Source: an uncultured Bacteroidales bacterium (lineage in GTDB: Bacteria > Bacteroidota > Bacteroidia > Bacteroidales > UBA932). From it: a stretch of 64,000 bases of DNA. Numbering within the stretch: the stretch's first letter is position 1; every line of letters starts with the position of its first letter. The stretch spans positions 107,341 to 171,340 of the forward strand of contig CASFPH010000003.1 in assembly GCA_949296645.1 (NCBI GenBank), written 5' to 3'. Below, piece after piece: positions 1-8,399 of this stretch. A model generated the notes under the pieces. That model was not told the DNA's origin. It worked only from the letters and a program-made list of their open reading frames with translations, and did no database searches. A program made the position numbers and the translations under genes.

Positions 1-1260
1 GCTGAATGAGAAATTGTTGTCGGTTTTCTGAGGGTCCGTGTTGAACATATAGGACAGGCTTATTATTCTGTCTGGATTCTTTTTCGATGTATTCTGATAA
101 CCTATGTTTACGGAACCGCTGCCGGTACGTGAGTTTGTAGCCAGTATCTGCCTGTAAAAATACCGTGTCGCTCCGGATTTGTCAGTCATCAGGTTTCCGG
201 CATTAATTGTCACATCGGAAATGAAGTTCCTGTAATTCCCGGATATGCTCAGAAAATTCTCACTGTCTATCTCATAGCTGGCCTCCAGTCCGGCAATATG
301 CATGTTCATTCTGTTTTTGTCTGTTGACATGTCAGATATGCTGCTGTACATGTCCGGGTCGGCGGTATTTGTAGTGCTTGTTTTTATTTCAGTATCGTCA
401 AGTCTGTTGTTTACATACGTATAGTTTGCCGATACGGACAATCTGCCTGTAGATGCCGATATATGTGCGGTTGCATTGGTCATGAATTCCGATACACCTG
501 CATTCAGTGCTCCTGAATACCCCCGGTTTGCCCCGCCGGTGTTCATCACTATGTTGAGGATGCCCCCGATACCATCCGCATCGTATTTTGCTCCCGGATC
601 ACTTATTACCTCTATCTTTTTTATGGCTGAGGCCGGCATGCTTTTCAGTATCTTGCCCGGCTCGCTGGAGAACATCTTCGTAGGTCTGCCGTTTACATAT
701 ATCTGGAAACTTCCGCTTCCGTTGAGCATTATCCCGTCGTTTCCGTCCACTGTTATTCTGGGCACTTTCCTCAGCATGTCAAGTGCTGTACTGTTTTTTG
801 AATCCGGGTCGTCCGCCACATTGTAGCTCATCTTGTCTATTTCGTTTTTAACGAACTGCTGCTGTTCGGTGAGGACAACGGCCTTGAGGGATTCCGCAGA
901 CTCTTCAAGTACGGTTTTACCCGTATAGAATGTTCCTTCCACACAGCCGGAAGCCGTTATCCCGAATGTCTGTCTTTTATCCTGCTTGCCTACTGATGAA
1001 ATGAAGACCGTGTATTTGCCGTATCCGTCAACCTTGAGTGAGAATATGCCGTCCTCTCCGGTCGCACCTGTAGCGACAGGGGTGCCTTCTGTTGTCTCAC
1101 CCCTGTAGACCGCTACCGTTGCAAAGGCTTCAGGCTCTCCTCCGGTATCCGTGACAAGTCCCTTTACGGTTATTCTTTCGCCTGCTGTCTGTGCTGCAGC
1201 CGGAAATATCATAAGTGCTGCAAGCAGTGTGCATATGAGATATAGTACCTTTTTCTTCAT
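1..1260 (-). CDS. TonB-receptor-like outer-membrane beta-barrel protein (C-terminus outside window)
   Basis: The gene starts at 1260 and is open to the left edge, so about 420 N-terminal residues are visible. They show a signal peptide (MKKKVLYLICTLLAALMIFP, ending near AAAQ), a carboxypeptidase-regulatory-like beta-sandwich at about residues 28-105 (VKGLVTDTGGEPEAFATVAV), and a plug-like domain with DMLRKVPRITVDGNDGIMLNG and a GGILNIV motif. Beta-strand-rich barrel sequence follows. This order matches the Bacteroidota family of outer-membrane barrel proteins related to TonB receptors (OMP_b-brl_3 type). It lies 23 nt downstream of a GntR regulator and is probably the last gene of the ABC/GntR operon. 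The substrate is unknown. It could belong to a membrane-stress response rather than nutrient uptake. Confidence 0.85.
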   Translation of the reverse strand, partial: MKKKVLYLICTLLAALMIFPAAAQTAGERITVKGLVTDTGGEPEAFATVAVYRGETTEGTPVATGATGEDGIFSLKVDGYGKYTVFISSVGKQDKRQTFGITASGCVEGTFYTGKTVLEESAESLKAVVLTEQQQFVKNEIDKMSYNVADDPDSKNSTALDMLRKVPRITVDGNDGIMLNGSGSFQIYVNGRPTKMFSSEPGKILKSMPASAIKKIEVISDPGAKYDADGIGGILNIVMNTGGANRGYSGALNAGVSEFMTNATAHISASTGRLSVSANYTYVNNRLDDTEIKTSTTNTADPDMYSSISDMSTDKNRMNMHIAGLEASYEIDSENFLSISGNYRNFISDVTINAGNLMTDKSGATRYFYRQILATNSRTGSGSVNIGYQNTSKKNPDRIISLSYMFNTDPQKTDNNFSFS

Positions 1261-1283
1261 GGTATAATGGTTATGGCCAGTGT

Positions 1284-1637
1284 CTATCTGAACAGCAGTA
1301 CGGTCATCTCTTCCGGTGTGATTCCGAGCATTTCGACCTTTTTACGTATGACAGGTATTTCGTTGGCAAAAAACTCTTCTTTCATCTGTTTAAGAACTAT
1401 TTTTCTACCTTCTGGACTTACGAAGAATCCTATTCCGCGCCTGTTGTATATCGCGCCGCTCTGTTCCATGTATTCATAGGTACGTGCCACCGTATTCGGG
1501 TTTACTCCCATGGCCACGCCCATTTCCCTTACCGAGGGAATTCTCTCTTCAGGCTTCCATTCCCCGCTTAGAATCCTTTCGGACATTTTGTCCGCTATCT
1601 GCAGGTATATAGGTTTATGTGTAGAACTGTAATCCAT
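1284..1637 (-). CDS. GntR-family transcriptional regulator, YtrA-like
   Basis: This 117-residue DNA-binding repressor has an N-terminal winged helix of GntR type (IYLQIADKMSERILSGEW, then PSVREMGVAMGVNPNTVARTY, residues about 9-75). The C-terminal part is a short helical segment. The short length without a large effector domain is typical of the YtrA subfamily, whose members commonly regulate their own ABC-transporter operon. It lies between the ABC permease gene (47 nt upstream) and the outer-membrane barrel gene (23 nt downstream). A YtrA-type inverted repeat lies in the promoter ahead of the ATPase gene (3375-3398), so autoregulation is likely. The inducing signal cannot be read from the sequence. 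Confidence 0.92.
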   Translation of the reverse strand: MDYSSTHKPIYLQIADKMSERILSGEWKPEERIPSVREMGVAMGVNPNTVARTYEYMEQSGAIYNRRGIGFFVSPEGRKIVLKQMKEEFFANEIPVIRKKVEMLGITPEEMTVLLFR

Positions 1638-1684
1638 ATCGTGTTAATGTTGTAATTGATGAGTAATCTGTCGTGAAAGCCTGA

Positions 1685-2488
1685 TCAGTAGGTGACTTTC
1701 TTCAGCCTGATATAGGTGGCCGCAAAACAGCCGAGATATATGACCAGCTGTACTGCAAGCAATATTTTCGGTACGGTTTCGTATTCAATGCTTTGTGCCA
1801 GTCTGACGAGGAAGTCAAAGCTTTTAAGAAGAGGTATGATGATGATGACGCACAATGTGCCTATTAGGGCGCATGTCGCTATAGTTTTGAGAACCTTGCG
1901 CTTTCTGAATACGGCATTGCCGAGAAGCGGTATGCTTGTAAGCAGGGCCATTGGCAGTATGTTGTTTCCGAACGACAAGTTTATCAGACTGGTATATTCG
2001 TTCATATAGATATTCTTGCCCGGTATAAGAAAATTGTATCCGTATTTTATCGCATATCTGCCGAATCCTTCTATTCCGATATATTTCATCGACGTGAGCA
2101 CCGTATCTGTTGCGAAGAGGGCGGCAAATGAGAACAGAGGGGCGATGATGCAGCATAAGATGAGCATGCTGGCGAATTTCTCCTCAACCGATGCCGGCAG
2201 GGTGGAGAAGAGGTAGCCTTTCTTGCGGTTGTTGCAGTCACCGTAGATGACAGCCGGACCTATGAAAGCCGAGATGTTTATAAGGCTTATTATGAAAAAA
2301 GCTCTTGTATTGCCGTCATTGTATGCGAGAAAACCGCCGAGACTGATGTTGAACAGCCACAGCAGGACTATGACGGAAGCCATGCCGATCTGAGTCTTCA
2401 TGAATTTCGGGAAATTCATGGCAAGGTCGTATGCCAGTACCTTGCCGAAGCGTGAGAAATTGAAATATCTTTCCATGGTGATGTTCAT
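1685..2488 (-). CDS. ABC transporter permease (ABC-2-like integral membrane protein)
   Basis: This 267-residue inner-membrane protein has about six hydrophobic segments, near residues 34-55, 65-85, 105-125, 168-190, 200-220 and 240-258. It carries no recognisable enzymatic motif. It directly follows the ATPase gene (45-nt gap) and precedes the GntR regulator, the usual arrangement of YtrABC-like exporters. It probably forms the membrane channel for the ATPase at 2534-3346. In known relatives such systems respond to cell-envelope-active compounds; that role is inferred from family and context. A start at 2473 (second Met, MERYFNF) is also possible. Confidence 0.8.
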   Translation of the reverse strand: MNITMERYFNFSRFGKVLAYDLAMNFPKFMKTQIGMASVIVLLWLFNISLGGFLAYNDGNTRAFFIISLINISAFIGPAVIYGDCNNRKKGYLFSTLPASVEEKFASMLILCCIIAPLFSFAALFATDTVLTSMKYIGIEGFGRYAIKYGYNFLIPGKNIYMNEYTSLINLSFGNNILPMALLTSIPLLGNAVFRKRKVLKTIATCALIGTLCVIIIIPLLKSFDFLVRLAQSIEYETVPKILLAVQLVIYLGCFAATYIRLKKVTY

Positions 2489-2533
2489 TATGATGTTTTT
2501 ATGACTTGATTTTAGCGATGCGGAAGAGAAGAT

Positions 2534-3346
2534 TCAATATCCGCGTTTTCTGATTGTATTGTAGTAGTTGAACAGAGTCTCTATATTGACTTTGGATTCA
2601 AGGCCTTCGGTGTTTTCCCTTATTGTCATGTAGCCTCCGAGCCCCTCTTCACTGTACAGTACACCTCCGTCAAGTGAGCTTTCGACGCCGAAAAGATATT
2701 TGCGCTGGATCTCCTCCATGCTGCTGGACAGAAGCACGGACCTGTTGTCTATGATGATTATGTCGTCCAGGAGGTTTTCTATATCCCTGACCTGGTGGGT
2801 GGATATGATGACGCTTCTGTCGTCACTGATGTTGCCGGATATTATCTTCCTGAACTCGCTTTTGGACGGTATGTCGAGTCCGTTAGTAGGTTCGTCGAGG
2901 AAGAGGTATCTGGTGTTGAGAGAGATGGCAATGGCTATTATCGCCTTCTTGTGCTGTCCGAGCGACAGTTTGGTGAATTTCTTGTCGCACCTTACATCCA
3001 TCTCCCTGCAGAGCGAATGGAACTGCTCCTTGTTGAAGTTGGGGTAGAATGCGCCGAGTGCCGAAGCATATCTTTCCACAGGAATGTCCGGCCCCGTGAA
3101 ATCCTCAGGAATATAGAAGAACTCTTTCTGTATTTCAGGATTTCTGTCGAATGACGGGATATTGTCGATTTCCACCGTACCGGTTTTCGGTTTGAGAAGG
3201 CCGGTAATGAGTTTGAGCAGTGTGCTTTTGCCTGCACCGTTTGCTCCAAGAAGGCCGTATATTCTGCCTTCCGAGATGTTGAGGTTGATGTTTTCAAGTA
3301 CGCTTTCCCTGCCGTAGTTGAAACTGAGACCTGATGTTCTTATCAT
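2534..3346 (-). CDS. ABC transporter ATP-binding protein
   Basis: This 270-residue cytoplasmic ATPase has all the core motifs. Walker A is GANGAGKST (about residues 34-42), the signature is LSLGQ, Walker B is YLFLDEPT, and an H-loop follows in VIISTHQ. The C-terminal 50 residues are specific to export-type subunits. It is the first gene of the operon running ATPase, permease, GntR, outer-membrane barrel on the minus strand. The promoter and probable operator lie directly upstream. It most likely powers export or lipid/antibiotic handling through the adjacent permease; the substrate is unknown. Confidence 0.92.
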   Translation of the reverse strand: MIRTSGLSFNYGRESVLENINLNISEGRIYGLLGANGAGKSTLLKLITGLLKPKTGTVEIDNIPSFDRNPEIQKEFFYIPEDFTGPDIPVERYASALGAFYPNFNKEQFHSLCREMDVRCDKKFTKLSLGQHKKAIIAIAISLNTRYLFLDEPTNGLDIPSKSEFRKIISGNISDDRSVIISTHQVRDIENLLDDIIIIDNRSVLLSSSMEEIQRKYLFGVESSLDGGVLYSEEGLGGYMTIRENTEGLESKVNIETLFNYYNTIRKRGY

Positions 3347-3374
3347 ATCTTCAAGAATTATTTGTTACCTTATT

Positions 3375-3430
3375 AGTGTATTAGTTAAATAGTATACTGC
3401 AAAGGTAAGATAAAAATCTGTCTGTGCAAA
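3375..3430 (-). promoter_or_regulatory. Bacteroides-type promoter with overlapping YtrA-like operator
   Basis: On the minus strand, TTTG (3427-3430) and TACCTTTG (3400-3407) are separated by 19 nt, a close match to the Bacteroidota sigma-70 promoter. Just downstream lies an imperfect inverted repeat, AGTGTA (3375-3380) and TATACT (3393-3398), separated by 12 nt. This is the kind of site bound by YtrA-subfamily GntR proteins. It would overlap the transcription start, so repression by the operon's own GntR protein is likely. The operator assignment is inference. Confidence 0.7.
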
Positions 3431-3444
3431 TTATTTTTTGTAAA

Positions 3445-3477
3445 GTTGAACAATCACAATTAGTTTGAGTATATTTG
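3445..3477 (+). promoter_or_regulatory. Possible promoter of hipBA
   Basis: TATATTTG at 3470-3477 fits TAnnTTTG. A weak upstream match, GTTG, lies at 3445-3448 with a 21-nt gap. The expected start would be near 3484, ahead of the hipB ATG at 3519. It is divergent from the ABC operon promoter. I see no clear HipB operator palindrome. Confidence 0.4.
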
Positions 3478-3518
3478 TATAAATAATATTTTATTTGTTA
3501 TGTGTCAATTATTGGTTT

Positions 3519-3836
3519 ATGACTAATATAATATCGTTTAATATATCAACTCCGCATGATGTGGCGAAGCAGATCGCTACAAGGGTAAAGGCGCGGAGAT
3601 TGGAGTTGAACCTCACTCAGGAAGGCTTAGCTGCAAGAGCCGGCCTTAAGTTCGCTACTTACCGCAGGTTTGAGCAGACTGGGGAGATATCTTTAAAGGG
3701 TTTGCTTCAAATAGGATTTGCCTTAAATGCGTTATCCGAATTTGACGCTCTTTTTGCACAAAAGCAATATCAATCCTTAGATGATTTATTGAGCGAACAA
3801 AGTGTTATCCGCAAACGGGGAAAGAAAAATGAATAG
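3519..3836 (+). CDS. hipB: HipB-like antitoxin, XRE-family helix-turn-helix protein
   Basis: This 105-residue protein carries an XRE helix-turn-helix at about residues 18-70 (RRLELNLTQEGLAARAGLKF, then TYRRFEQTGEISLKGLLQI). It should bind the hipBA promoter and neutralise the HipA kinase. I chose the ATG at 3519 over a TTG at 3495, which would add eight residues (MLCVNYWF) atypical of the family. The stop overlaps the hipA start by 8 nt (ATGAATAG), so translation is probably coupled. The C-terminal tail is basic and lacks any recognisable extra domain. Confidence 0.88.
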   Translation: MTNIISFNISTPHDVAKQIATRVKARRLELNLTQEGLAARAGLKFATYRRFEQTGEISLKGLLQIGFALNALSEFDALFAQKQYQSLDDLLSEQSVIRKRGKKNE

Positions 3837-4914
3837 TATCAGGCAAATTGAAGTGATATATGATAATCGGTTGGTCGGACGCTTGGCATTGACCAAAGAG
3901 GGGTTATGCGCGTTTGAATATTCTGCAGAATGGATTGGCTCAGGTTTTTCCATATCACCATTCGAATTACCCTTGAAAGGCGGTGTCTTTATAGCCAAAC
4001 CTCTTCCGTTTGAAGGAGGATTCGGTGTTTTCGATGATTGTTTGCCTGATGGGTGGGGCTTGCTTATTTTAGACAGGTACCTGCAGCAAAAAGGTATCAA
4101 TCTACGGACTTTGACTTTATTGGACCGTCTTGCATTGGTAGGCTCGACAGGACGCGGAGCATTGGAGTTCCGTCCGGACAATAGTGTTGTTGCAAAACAG
4201 GATTATGTCGATTTCGAGAAGTTGGCATTGGAAGCGGAACAAATATTGGAAAGTGACGATTATACGGGCGAAGGTATTGAGGAGTTTCAGGATCGTGGCG
4301 GTTCACCTGGAGGTGCACGGCCTAAAATCTCCGTTCGTTATGACAACAAGGAATGGCTGGTTAAGTTCCGTGCCAAGCGAGATCCGTACAGTATAGGTAT
4401 AGATGAATACCGTTATTCGCTTCTTGCCAGGCAATGCGGAATTGAAATGCCGGAAACACGCCTCTTTGAAGACAAGTATTTCGGTGTGGAACGATTTGAC
4501 CGGACACCAAATGGCAGGTTGCATGTAGTAAGCATGGCTGGCCTTATCGGTGCCGATTATCGTTTGCCTAGTATTGATTATACACATATATTTCAAGTTT
4601 GTGCCATGCTGACGCATAGCGTAGCCGAGTTGCGGAAGGTCTACCGGCTGATGGTGTTCAACTGTCTTATAGGCAACAAAGATGACCATGCAAAGAATTT
4701 TGCCTTCATTTATCGTGATGGGGATTGGCATTTTGCTCCGGCTTATGACTTGCTGCCAAGTGATGGTATCAATGGTTTTCGCACTACATCAATTAATGAT
4801 AAGATTGAACCAACTAAAGAAGATATGTTTGCGGTAGCAATAAAGGCTGGGTTGAATAAGAAAGATATTTTATCTGATTTTGAAAATATAAAGTCAGCTT
4901 GTCATGTTATATAG
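3829..4914 (+). CDS. hipA: HipA-family serine/threonine kinase toxin
   Basis: This 361-residue protein has the HipA N-terminal domain (about 5-105; LVGRLALTKEG, then FDDCLPDGWG) and the kinase-like C-terminal domain (about 140-340). Visible key residues are a loop GGSPGGARPK containing S159, at the position where HipA autophosphorylates; the catalytic D285 in NKDDHAKNF; and the metal-binding D307 in PAYDLLPS. All look intact. In Escherichia coli HipA phosphorylates glutamyl-tRNA synthetase; relatives target other tRNA synthetases, so the target here is open. The start at 3829 overlaps the hipB stop. The upstream in-frame Met at 3802 lies deep inside hipB and is less likely. The 3' end overlaps ogt by 11 nt. 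Confidence 0.92.
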   Translation: MNSIRQIEVIYDNRLVGRLALTKEGLCAFEYSAEWIGSGFSISPFELPLKGGVFIAKPLPFEGGFGVFDDCLPDGWGLLILDRYLQQKGINLRTLTLLDRLALVGSTGRGALEFRPDNSVVAKQDYVDFEKLALEAEQILESDDYTGEGIEEFQDRGGSPGGARPKISVRYDNKEWLVKFRAKRDPYSIGIDEYRYSLLARQCGIEMPETRLFEDKYFGVERFDRTPNGRLHVVSMAGLIGADYRLPSIDYTHIFQVCAMLTHSVAELRKVYRLMVFNCLIGNKDDHAKNFAFIYRDGDWHFAPAYDLLPSDGINGFRTTSINDKIEPTKEDMFAVAIKAGLNKKDILSDFENIKSACHVI

Positions 4915-5398
4915 TGATTATTATGAATCGCCTCTCGGCGGAATGAAGATGTATTCCGACGGATATGTCCTTACAGGACTGGTGTTTGAAGGCCAGAAGT
5001 ATGCCGTATGTGATGAAGCCGCTTCAAGTAAGGATGGCCTTTTCATACCGGTAAGGAAGTGGCTGGACATATATTTTTCAGGCGGTGTTCCTGATTTCAT
5101 TCCTCCGGTCGCTCTGTCAGGCACGCCTTTCAGAATGGAGGTATGGAAACTGCTCCTGGAGATCCCATACGGCAGTACTGTCACTTACGGCATGCTTGCG
5201 GAAAAAGTGGCTTCGGCAACCGGTATGAAACGGATGTCCGCACAGGCGGTTGGCGGTGCGGTCGGCCATAATCCGATAAGTATCATAGTGCCTTGTCATA
5301 GGGTTGTAGGGGCGGACGGAAGTCTTACAGGGTATGCGGGCGGATTGTGGAGGAAGGAGAAACTTCTGGAAATTGAAAAGGCCGTTTCAAAAATTTAA
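4904..5398 (+). CDS. ogt: Methylated-DNA--protein-cysteine S-methyltransferase
   Basis: This 164-residue DNA-repair protein transfers the alkyl group from O6-methylguanine to its own cysteine. The active site PCHRVVG is complete (C131). It is preceded by a helix-turn-helix region (YGMLAEKVASATG, then AVGHNPISIIVPCHRV) and followed by the usual GYAGGLWRKEKLL. The start matches the family beginning (YESPLGGMKMYSDG). It overlaps the end of hipA by 11 nt and ends 8 nt before the sigma-factor reading frame, so hipB-hipA-ogt probably share a transcript. Coupling of a toxin kinase to an alkylation-repair gene is unusual and may be accidental. Confidence 0.95.
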   Translation: MLYSDYYESPLGGMKMYSDGYVLTGLVFEGQKYAVCDEAASSKDGLFIPVRKWLDIYFSGGVPDFIPPVALSGTPFRMEVWKLLLEIPYGSTVTYGMLAEKVASATGMKRMSAQAVGGAVGHNPISIIVPCHRVVGADGSLTGYAGGLWRKEKLLEIEKAVSKI

Positions 5399-5406
5399 TA
5401 ATAAAT

Positions 5407-5952
5407 TTGCATTACCTGTACGCTAAGACTTTTCATTTGAAAGACCGGTTGAAATACAAGTTCGAGGAAGTGTACCGCACCTGTTATCATAAGGTGCGTT
5501 ATTTCTGTTTTTCCTATCTGGATGATTATGAGCAGGCAGTTGATGTCGCGCAGGATGTCTTCATGACGCTTTGGGAGAATTTCGCAACTGTCGATACCGA
5601 GAGGGATATCCTGCAGCGAAGGAAAGTCAAGGGAAGATATGAGGGCAATTATGCAAGGTCTTTCATGGATGATATAAATTCATTCTCATTGAGTGAAATG
5701 GCTGTTTCGGACCTTTATTCAGAAGAGGTGGGCAAAATACTGGCGCGGTCGATGGACGAGATGCCGGAAAAGGTACGCGAATCTTTCGTTGAAATCAGAC
5801 TTGAGGATAATAAGTATAAGGAAGTGGCAGAAAAACAGAATGTTACCGTGAAAACTCTTGAGCACAGGATGTCTGCGGCAATGTCTATCCTCAGAAAAAA
5901 CATGAGGGATTATATAAAGTTTATTGTGTTATTATTGTCTGGAATGAATTGA
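5407..5952 (+). CDS. ECF RNA polymerase sigma factor with internal deletion in region 2
   Basis: This reading frame encodes a sigma factor of the type paired with FecR. Region 2 begins normally (FEEVYRTCYHKVRYFCFSYL, then AVDVAQDVFMTLWENF) and sigma-4 is complete (MPEKVRESFVEIRLEDNKYK, then EVAEKQNVTVKTLEHRMSAA). Against the intact paralogue at 54331-54912, about 14 codons are missing after VDTERDIL (near 5610). That is where the paralogue has SYLFTAAKWKCWNLL, the segment that opens the -10 region. No ATG start exists: TTG codons at 5407 or 5437 are the candidates, and an in-frame stop lies at 5374. TAAATTTG at 5402-5409 resembles a -7 element. It is probably inactive or altered; a hybrid assembly error is also possible. 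Confidence 0.7.
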   Translation: MHYLYAKTFHLKDRLKYKFEEVYRTCYHKVRYFCFSYLDDYEQAVDVAQDVFMTLWENFATVDTERDILQRRKVKGRYEGNYARSFMDDINSFSLSEMAVSDLYSEEVGKILARSMDEMPEKVRESFVEIRLEDNKYKEVAEKQNVTVKTLEHRMSAAMSILRKNMRDYIKFIVLLLSGMN

Positions 5953-5953
5953 T

Positions 5954-7000
5954 ATGGACAAGAACTTACTTATAAGACACATAGCCGGAAACTGTGCGGC
6001 ACAGGAAGAACGGGAGGTCATGGAATGGCTTTCCGCATCGGAACTCAACAGAAAGTATTACAGTGACCTGAAGAACATGTATGTACGGTCAACTTTGCCG
6101 GAATCCAGGGCTTCCGACAATGAAGTTGCCGGTTTCTGGAACAGGGTAGGGCGTGCGGCGAATGCCATATCGGCTGAAAGACTCAGAAAGCTTTACAGGA
6201 GAAAGCTGGTGGTTTCGTATGCTGTTTCCGCAGCCGCAGTGCTGCTTCTGGCATTTGTCCTGTTCCGGGACGGATTCACGGAGAAGGACCTAAAGGATGA
6301 TTATGTCAGAATCGCGCTTTCTGAGTTGCCGTCGGAATATGTCCATACCGTATATACGGAGAATGGCGTTAAGGCGAAGCTTTTCCTGCCTGACAGTAGT
6401 GTGGTATGGTTGAATTCAGGTTCGGAGATAAGGTATCCGGACAGATTTGCGGGCGAGACGAGAGAGGTAGAGTTTTCAGGAGAGGCGTACTTCGATGTGA
6501 GGAGTGATTCCCTCAGGCCGATGATAGTGAAGACCAACAGGGATTTCGAGGTGCGTGTTTTCGGTACGGAGTTCAATCTCAAGACATACGATGACAGGCG
6601 CAATGCGGAGGCAACGCTCTATTCAGGCAAGATAACTCTTGTTTCAGGTATTGAAAGCGGAAACGAAAGGATTACGGAAGTGATGCCGAATGAAAAAATC
6701 ATACTTTCGGATGAGGGTATTTCCAAAGTTGTGGATATGAAAATAAGGGAGTCGGTCGTGACGAGGGCATGGAAGGAGGGAAGGCTGATCTTCAATGCCA
6801 CGCGTCTTGAGGATGTGGTAAAGGAGTTGAGACGCTGGCACGGTACGCCTGTGGTGGTGAAGGACAGCAGGATTCTGGACTACAGGATTACGGCTGATTT
6901 CAATTCCGAATCCATAGTGCAGATAGCGGAGATGATAAAGTATTGTGCTTTGGTGGATTATGAATACAGGGACGGGGTGCTTTATCTTTTTGCAAGATGA
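5954..7000 (+). CDS. FecR-family anti-sigma factor
   Basis: This 348-residue inner-membrane protein has a cytoplasmic N-terminal helical domain that binds the sigma factor (about 1-80, with EREVMEWLSASELNRKYYSD), one membrane span (about 88-105), a periplasmic FecR domain (about 125-235; LPDSSVVWLNSGSEIRYPDR, then VEFSGEAYFDV) and a C-terminal DUF4974 domain (about 275-348). It starts 1 nt after the sigma stop, so the two genes are coupled. It should relay a signal from the STN domain of the cognate SusC-type receptor. The protein looks intact although both its sigma partner and its receptor are damaged. Confidence 0.93.
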   Translation: MDKNLLIRHIAGNCAAQEEREVMEWLSASELNRKYYSDLKNMYVRSTLPESRASDNEVAGFWNRVGRAANAISAERLRKLYRRKLVVSYAVSAAAVLLLAFVLFRDGFTEKDLKDDYVRIALSELPSEYVHTVYTENGVKAKLFLPDSSVVWLNSGSEIRYPDRFAGETREVEFSGEAYFDVRSDSLRPMIVKTNRDFEVRVFGTEFNLKTYDDRRNAEATLYSGKITLVSGIESGNERITEVMPNEKIILSDEGISKVVDMKIRESVVTRAWKEGRLIFNATRLEDVVKELRRWHGTPVVVKDSRILDYRITADFNSESIVQIAEMIKYCALVDYEYRDGVLYLFAR

Positions 7001-7037
7001 TTTTGTTAGAATTAAATTAAATAAAAGGTTACAGATT

Positions 7038-8372
7038 ATGAAGAGGTTATTCGATGCGGTATTTGCCGTTCTGCTTTGCACGATGTTCTTTTCATGTGCG
7101 GATAAGGCAGTGAACAAGGAGGTCCATTTTTACGGGAAGATGGTGAATTTCAACAATGAGGTGATCATGACGGCTCAGGATCCTGTTTCTCAGCTTCTTG
7201 ACAAAGGTATTTCAATCGTTTCCGATGAAAACGGGAATTTTGACGTAAGATTCAGCATCGATACACCGCAGTATTTCCGTATGGGACGCAACACCCTTTA
7301 TTTCAAGCCTGGTGATGAAGTGAAAGCTTTTGTAGACTACAAGGACCCTATTGCGGCTACATTTGAAGGTTCTTCCGTACAGGAGAACAATTACCTCAAG
7401 TATAAGCCTTTCCCCAAGGCCGGAGCATTCCTTGATGCAGGTTCGCTTATAAAAGGCGTAAGAAGCAAGGAGGAGGCTGCGGAAAAGATATATGCCGAGT
7501 ATCAGCGTTACGAGGATTCCCTTAAGGCCCTTACTGCCGTTTCAGATGAGTTCAGGTTCTTCGAGCAGATAAGGAACAAGGCGAGTCTGGTATGTGCCTA
7601 CTCTTCGTTTTATTCATATTATTCTTTTGTAGGCCCTAAGGAGTGCAGGGACCTTTTCAAGGAAGATGTCTTCAATGCCGAGATAAAGGATGTGCTCAAA
7701 GGGATCGTGCCTGAAGGCCGTCTTGTATGTATAGATGAATTTTCGTCCGTAATGGGCTATTATTTCGATTCTTCATGGGGCCTTGCCCAGCCTGACCGGG
7801 AACTGAAGGAGTACAATATGGTCAATACCCTTTCCGACAAGCTAAGTTATACCGGATACAATGCAGAACTTCAGAAAGAGAAGGATTCAGTTGCTGCCGT
7901 GCTTACTCTTCCTGATTACAGTAATGCGCTGAACTTGCTGTTCGAATCATATGAGAAACTGATGCCGGGTAAGCCTGCTCCTGAAATAACAATGTATGAT
8001 ACTGAAGGCAAGCCTGTCGCTTTGAGCGGGTTCAAAGGCAAGGTGACGGTAATAGACGTATGGGCTACATGGTGCGGACCATGCAAATCCCTTTCTCCGG
8101 CATATCACAAGCTTGCAGATGAGCTGGGTGACAAGGTAAACTTCATATCACTCAGCATCGATGATGATATTGAAGCGTGGAAGGCGGATATCGTATCGGA
8201 AAAATCCAAATCAAGGGAGTTGCGTATAAACCGTCCGGACATGAAGGAGTACAATCTTGTAAGTGTACCAAGGTTCATGGTTCTGGATGCCGAAGGCAAT
8301 TTCATCGATTCCAAGGCTCCGACTCCCGACACGGATGCATTGAAGAACCTTATTCTTGAAAACATCAGGTAA
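7038..8372 (+). CDS. TlpA-like thioredoxin-fold lipoprotein
   Basis: This 444-residue lipoprotein has the signal MKRLFDAVFAVLLCTMFFSC. Residues about 30-110 are a beta-rich region with a DUF4369-like look (FYGKMVNFNNEVIMTA). A helical middle follows, and then a C-terminal thioredoxin domain from about residue 310 with the redox motif WCGPC (C346, C349) and the cis-proline loop SVPRF. It should act in the periplasm or at the surface as a disulfide reductase or isomerase. I chose the ATG at 7038 because the upstream in-frame Met at 6945 lies inside the FecR gene. It lies between FecR and SusC and ends at a strong terminator, so it probably belongs to the sigma/FecR transcript. Confidence 0.9.
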   Translation: MKRLFDAVFAVLLCTMFFSCADKAVNKEVHFYGKMVNFNNEVIMTAQDPVSQLLDKGISIVSDENGNFDVRFSIDTPQYFRMGRNTLYFKPGDEVKAFVDYKDPIAATFEGSSVQENNYLKYKPFPKAGAFLDAGSLIKGVRSKEEAAEKIYAEYQRYEDSLKALTAVSDEFRFFEQIRNKASLVCAYSSFYSYYSFVGPKECRDLFKEDVFNAEIKDVLKGIVPEGRLVCIDEFSSVMGYYFDSSWGLAQPDRELKEYNMVNTLSDKLSYTGYNAELQKEKDSVAAVLTLPDYSNALNLLFESYEKLMPGKPAPEITMYDTEGKPVALSGFKGKVTVIDVWATWCGPCKSLSPAYHKLADELGDKVNFISLSIDDDIEAWKADIVSEKSKSRELRINRPDMKEYNLVSVPRFMVLDAEGNFIDSKAPTPDTDALKNLILENIR

Positions 8373-8399
8373 TTGATTATCGGTTATAGTTTGATTCAT

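Noticed and set aside
1..3346. Mobile or phage origin of the left-hand ABC operon
   Set aside because: Composition is uniform with the neighbours and no integrase, repeat or tRNA boundary is visible.
3495..4914. Possible three-gene HipBST toxin system
   Set aside because: HipA has both the N-terminal and the kinase domain in one protein, and only HipB precedes it. There is no separate HipS gene.
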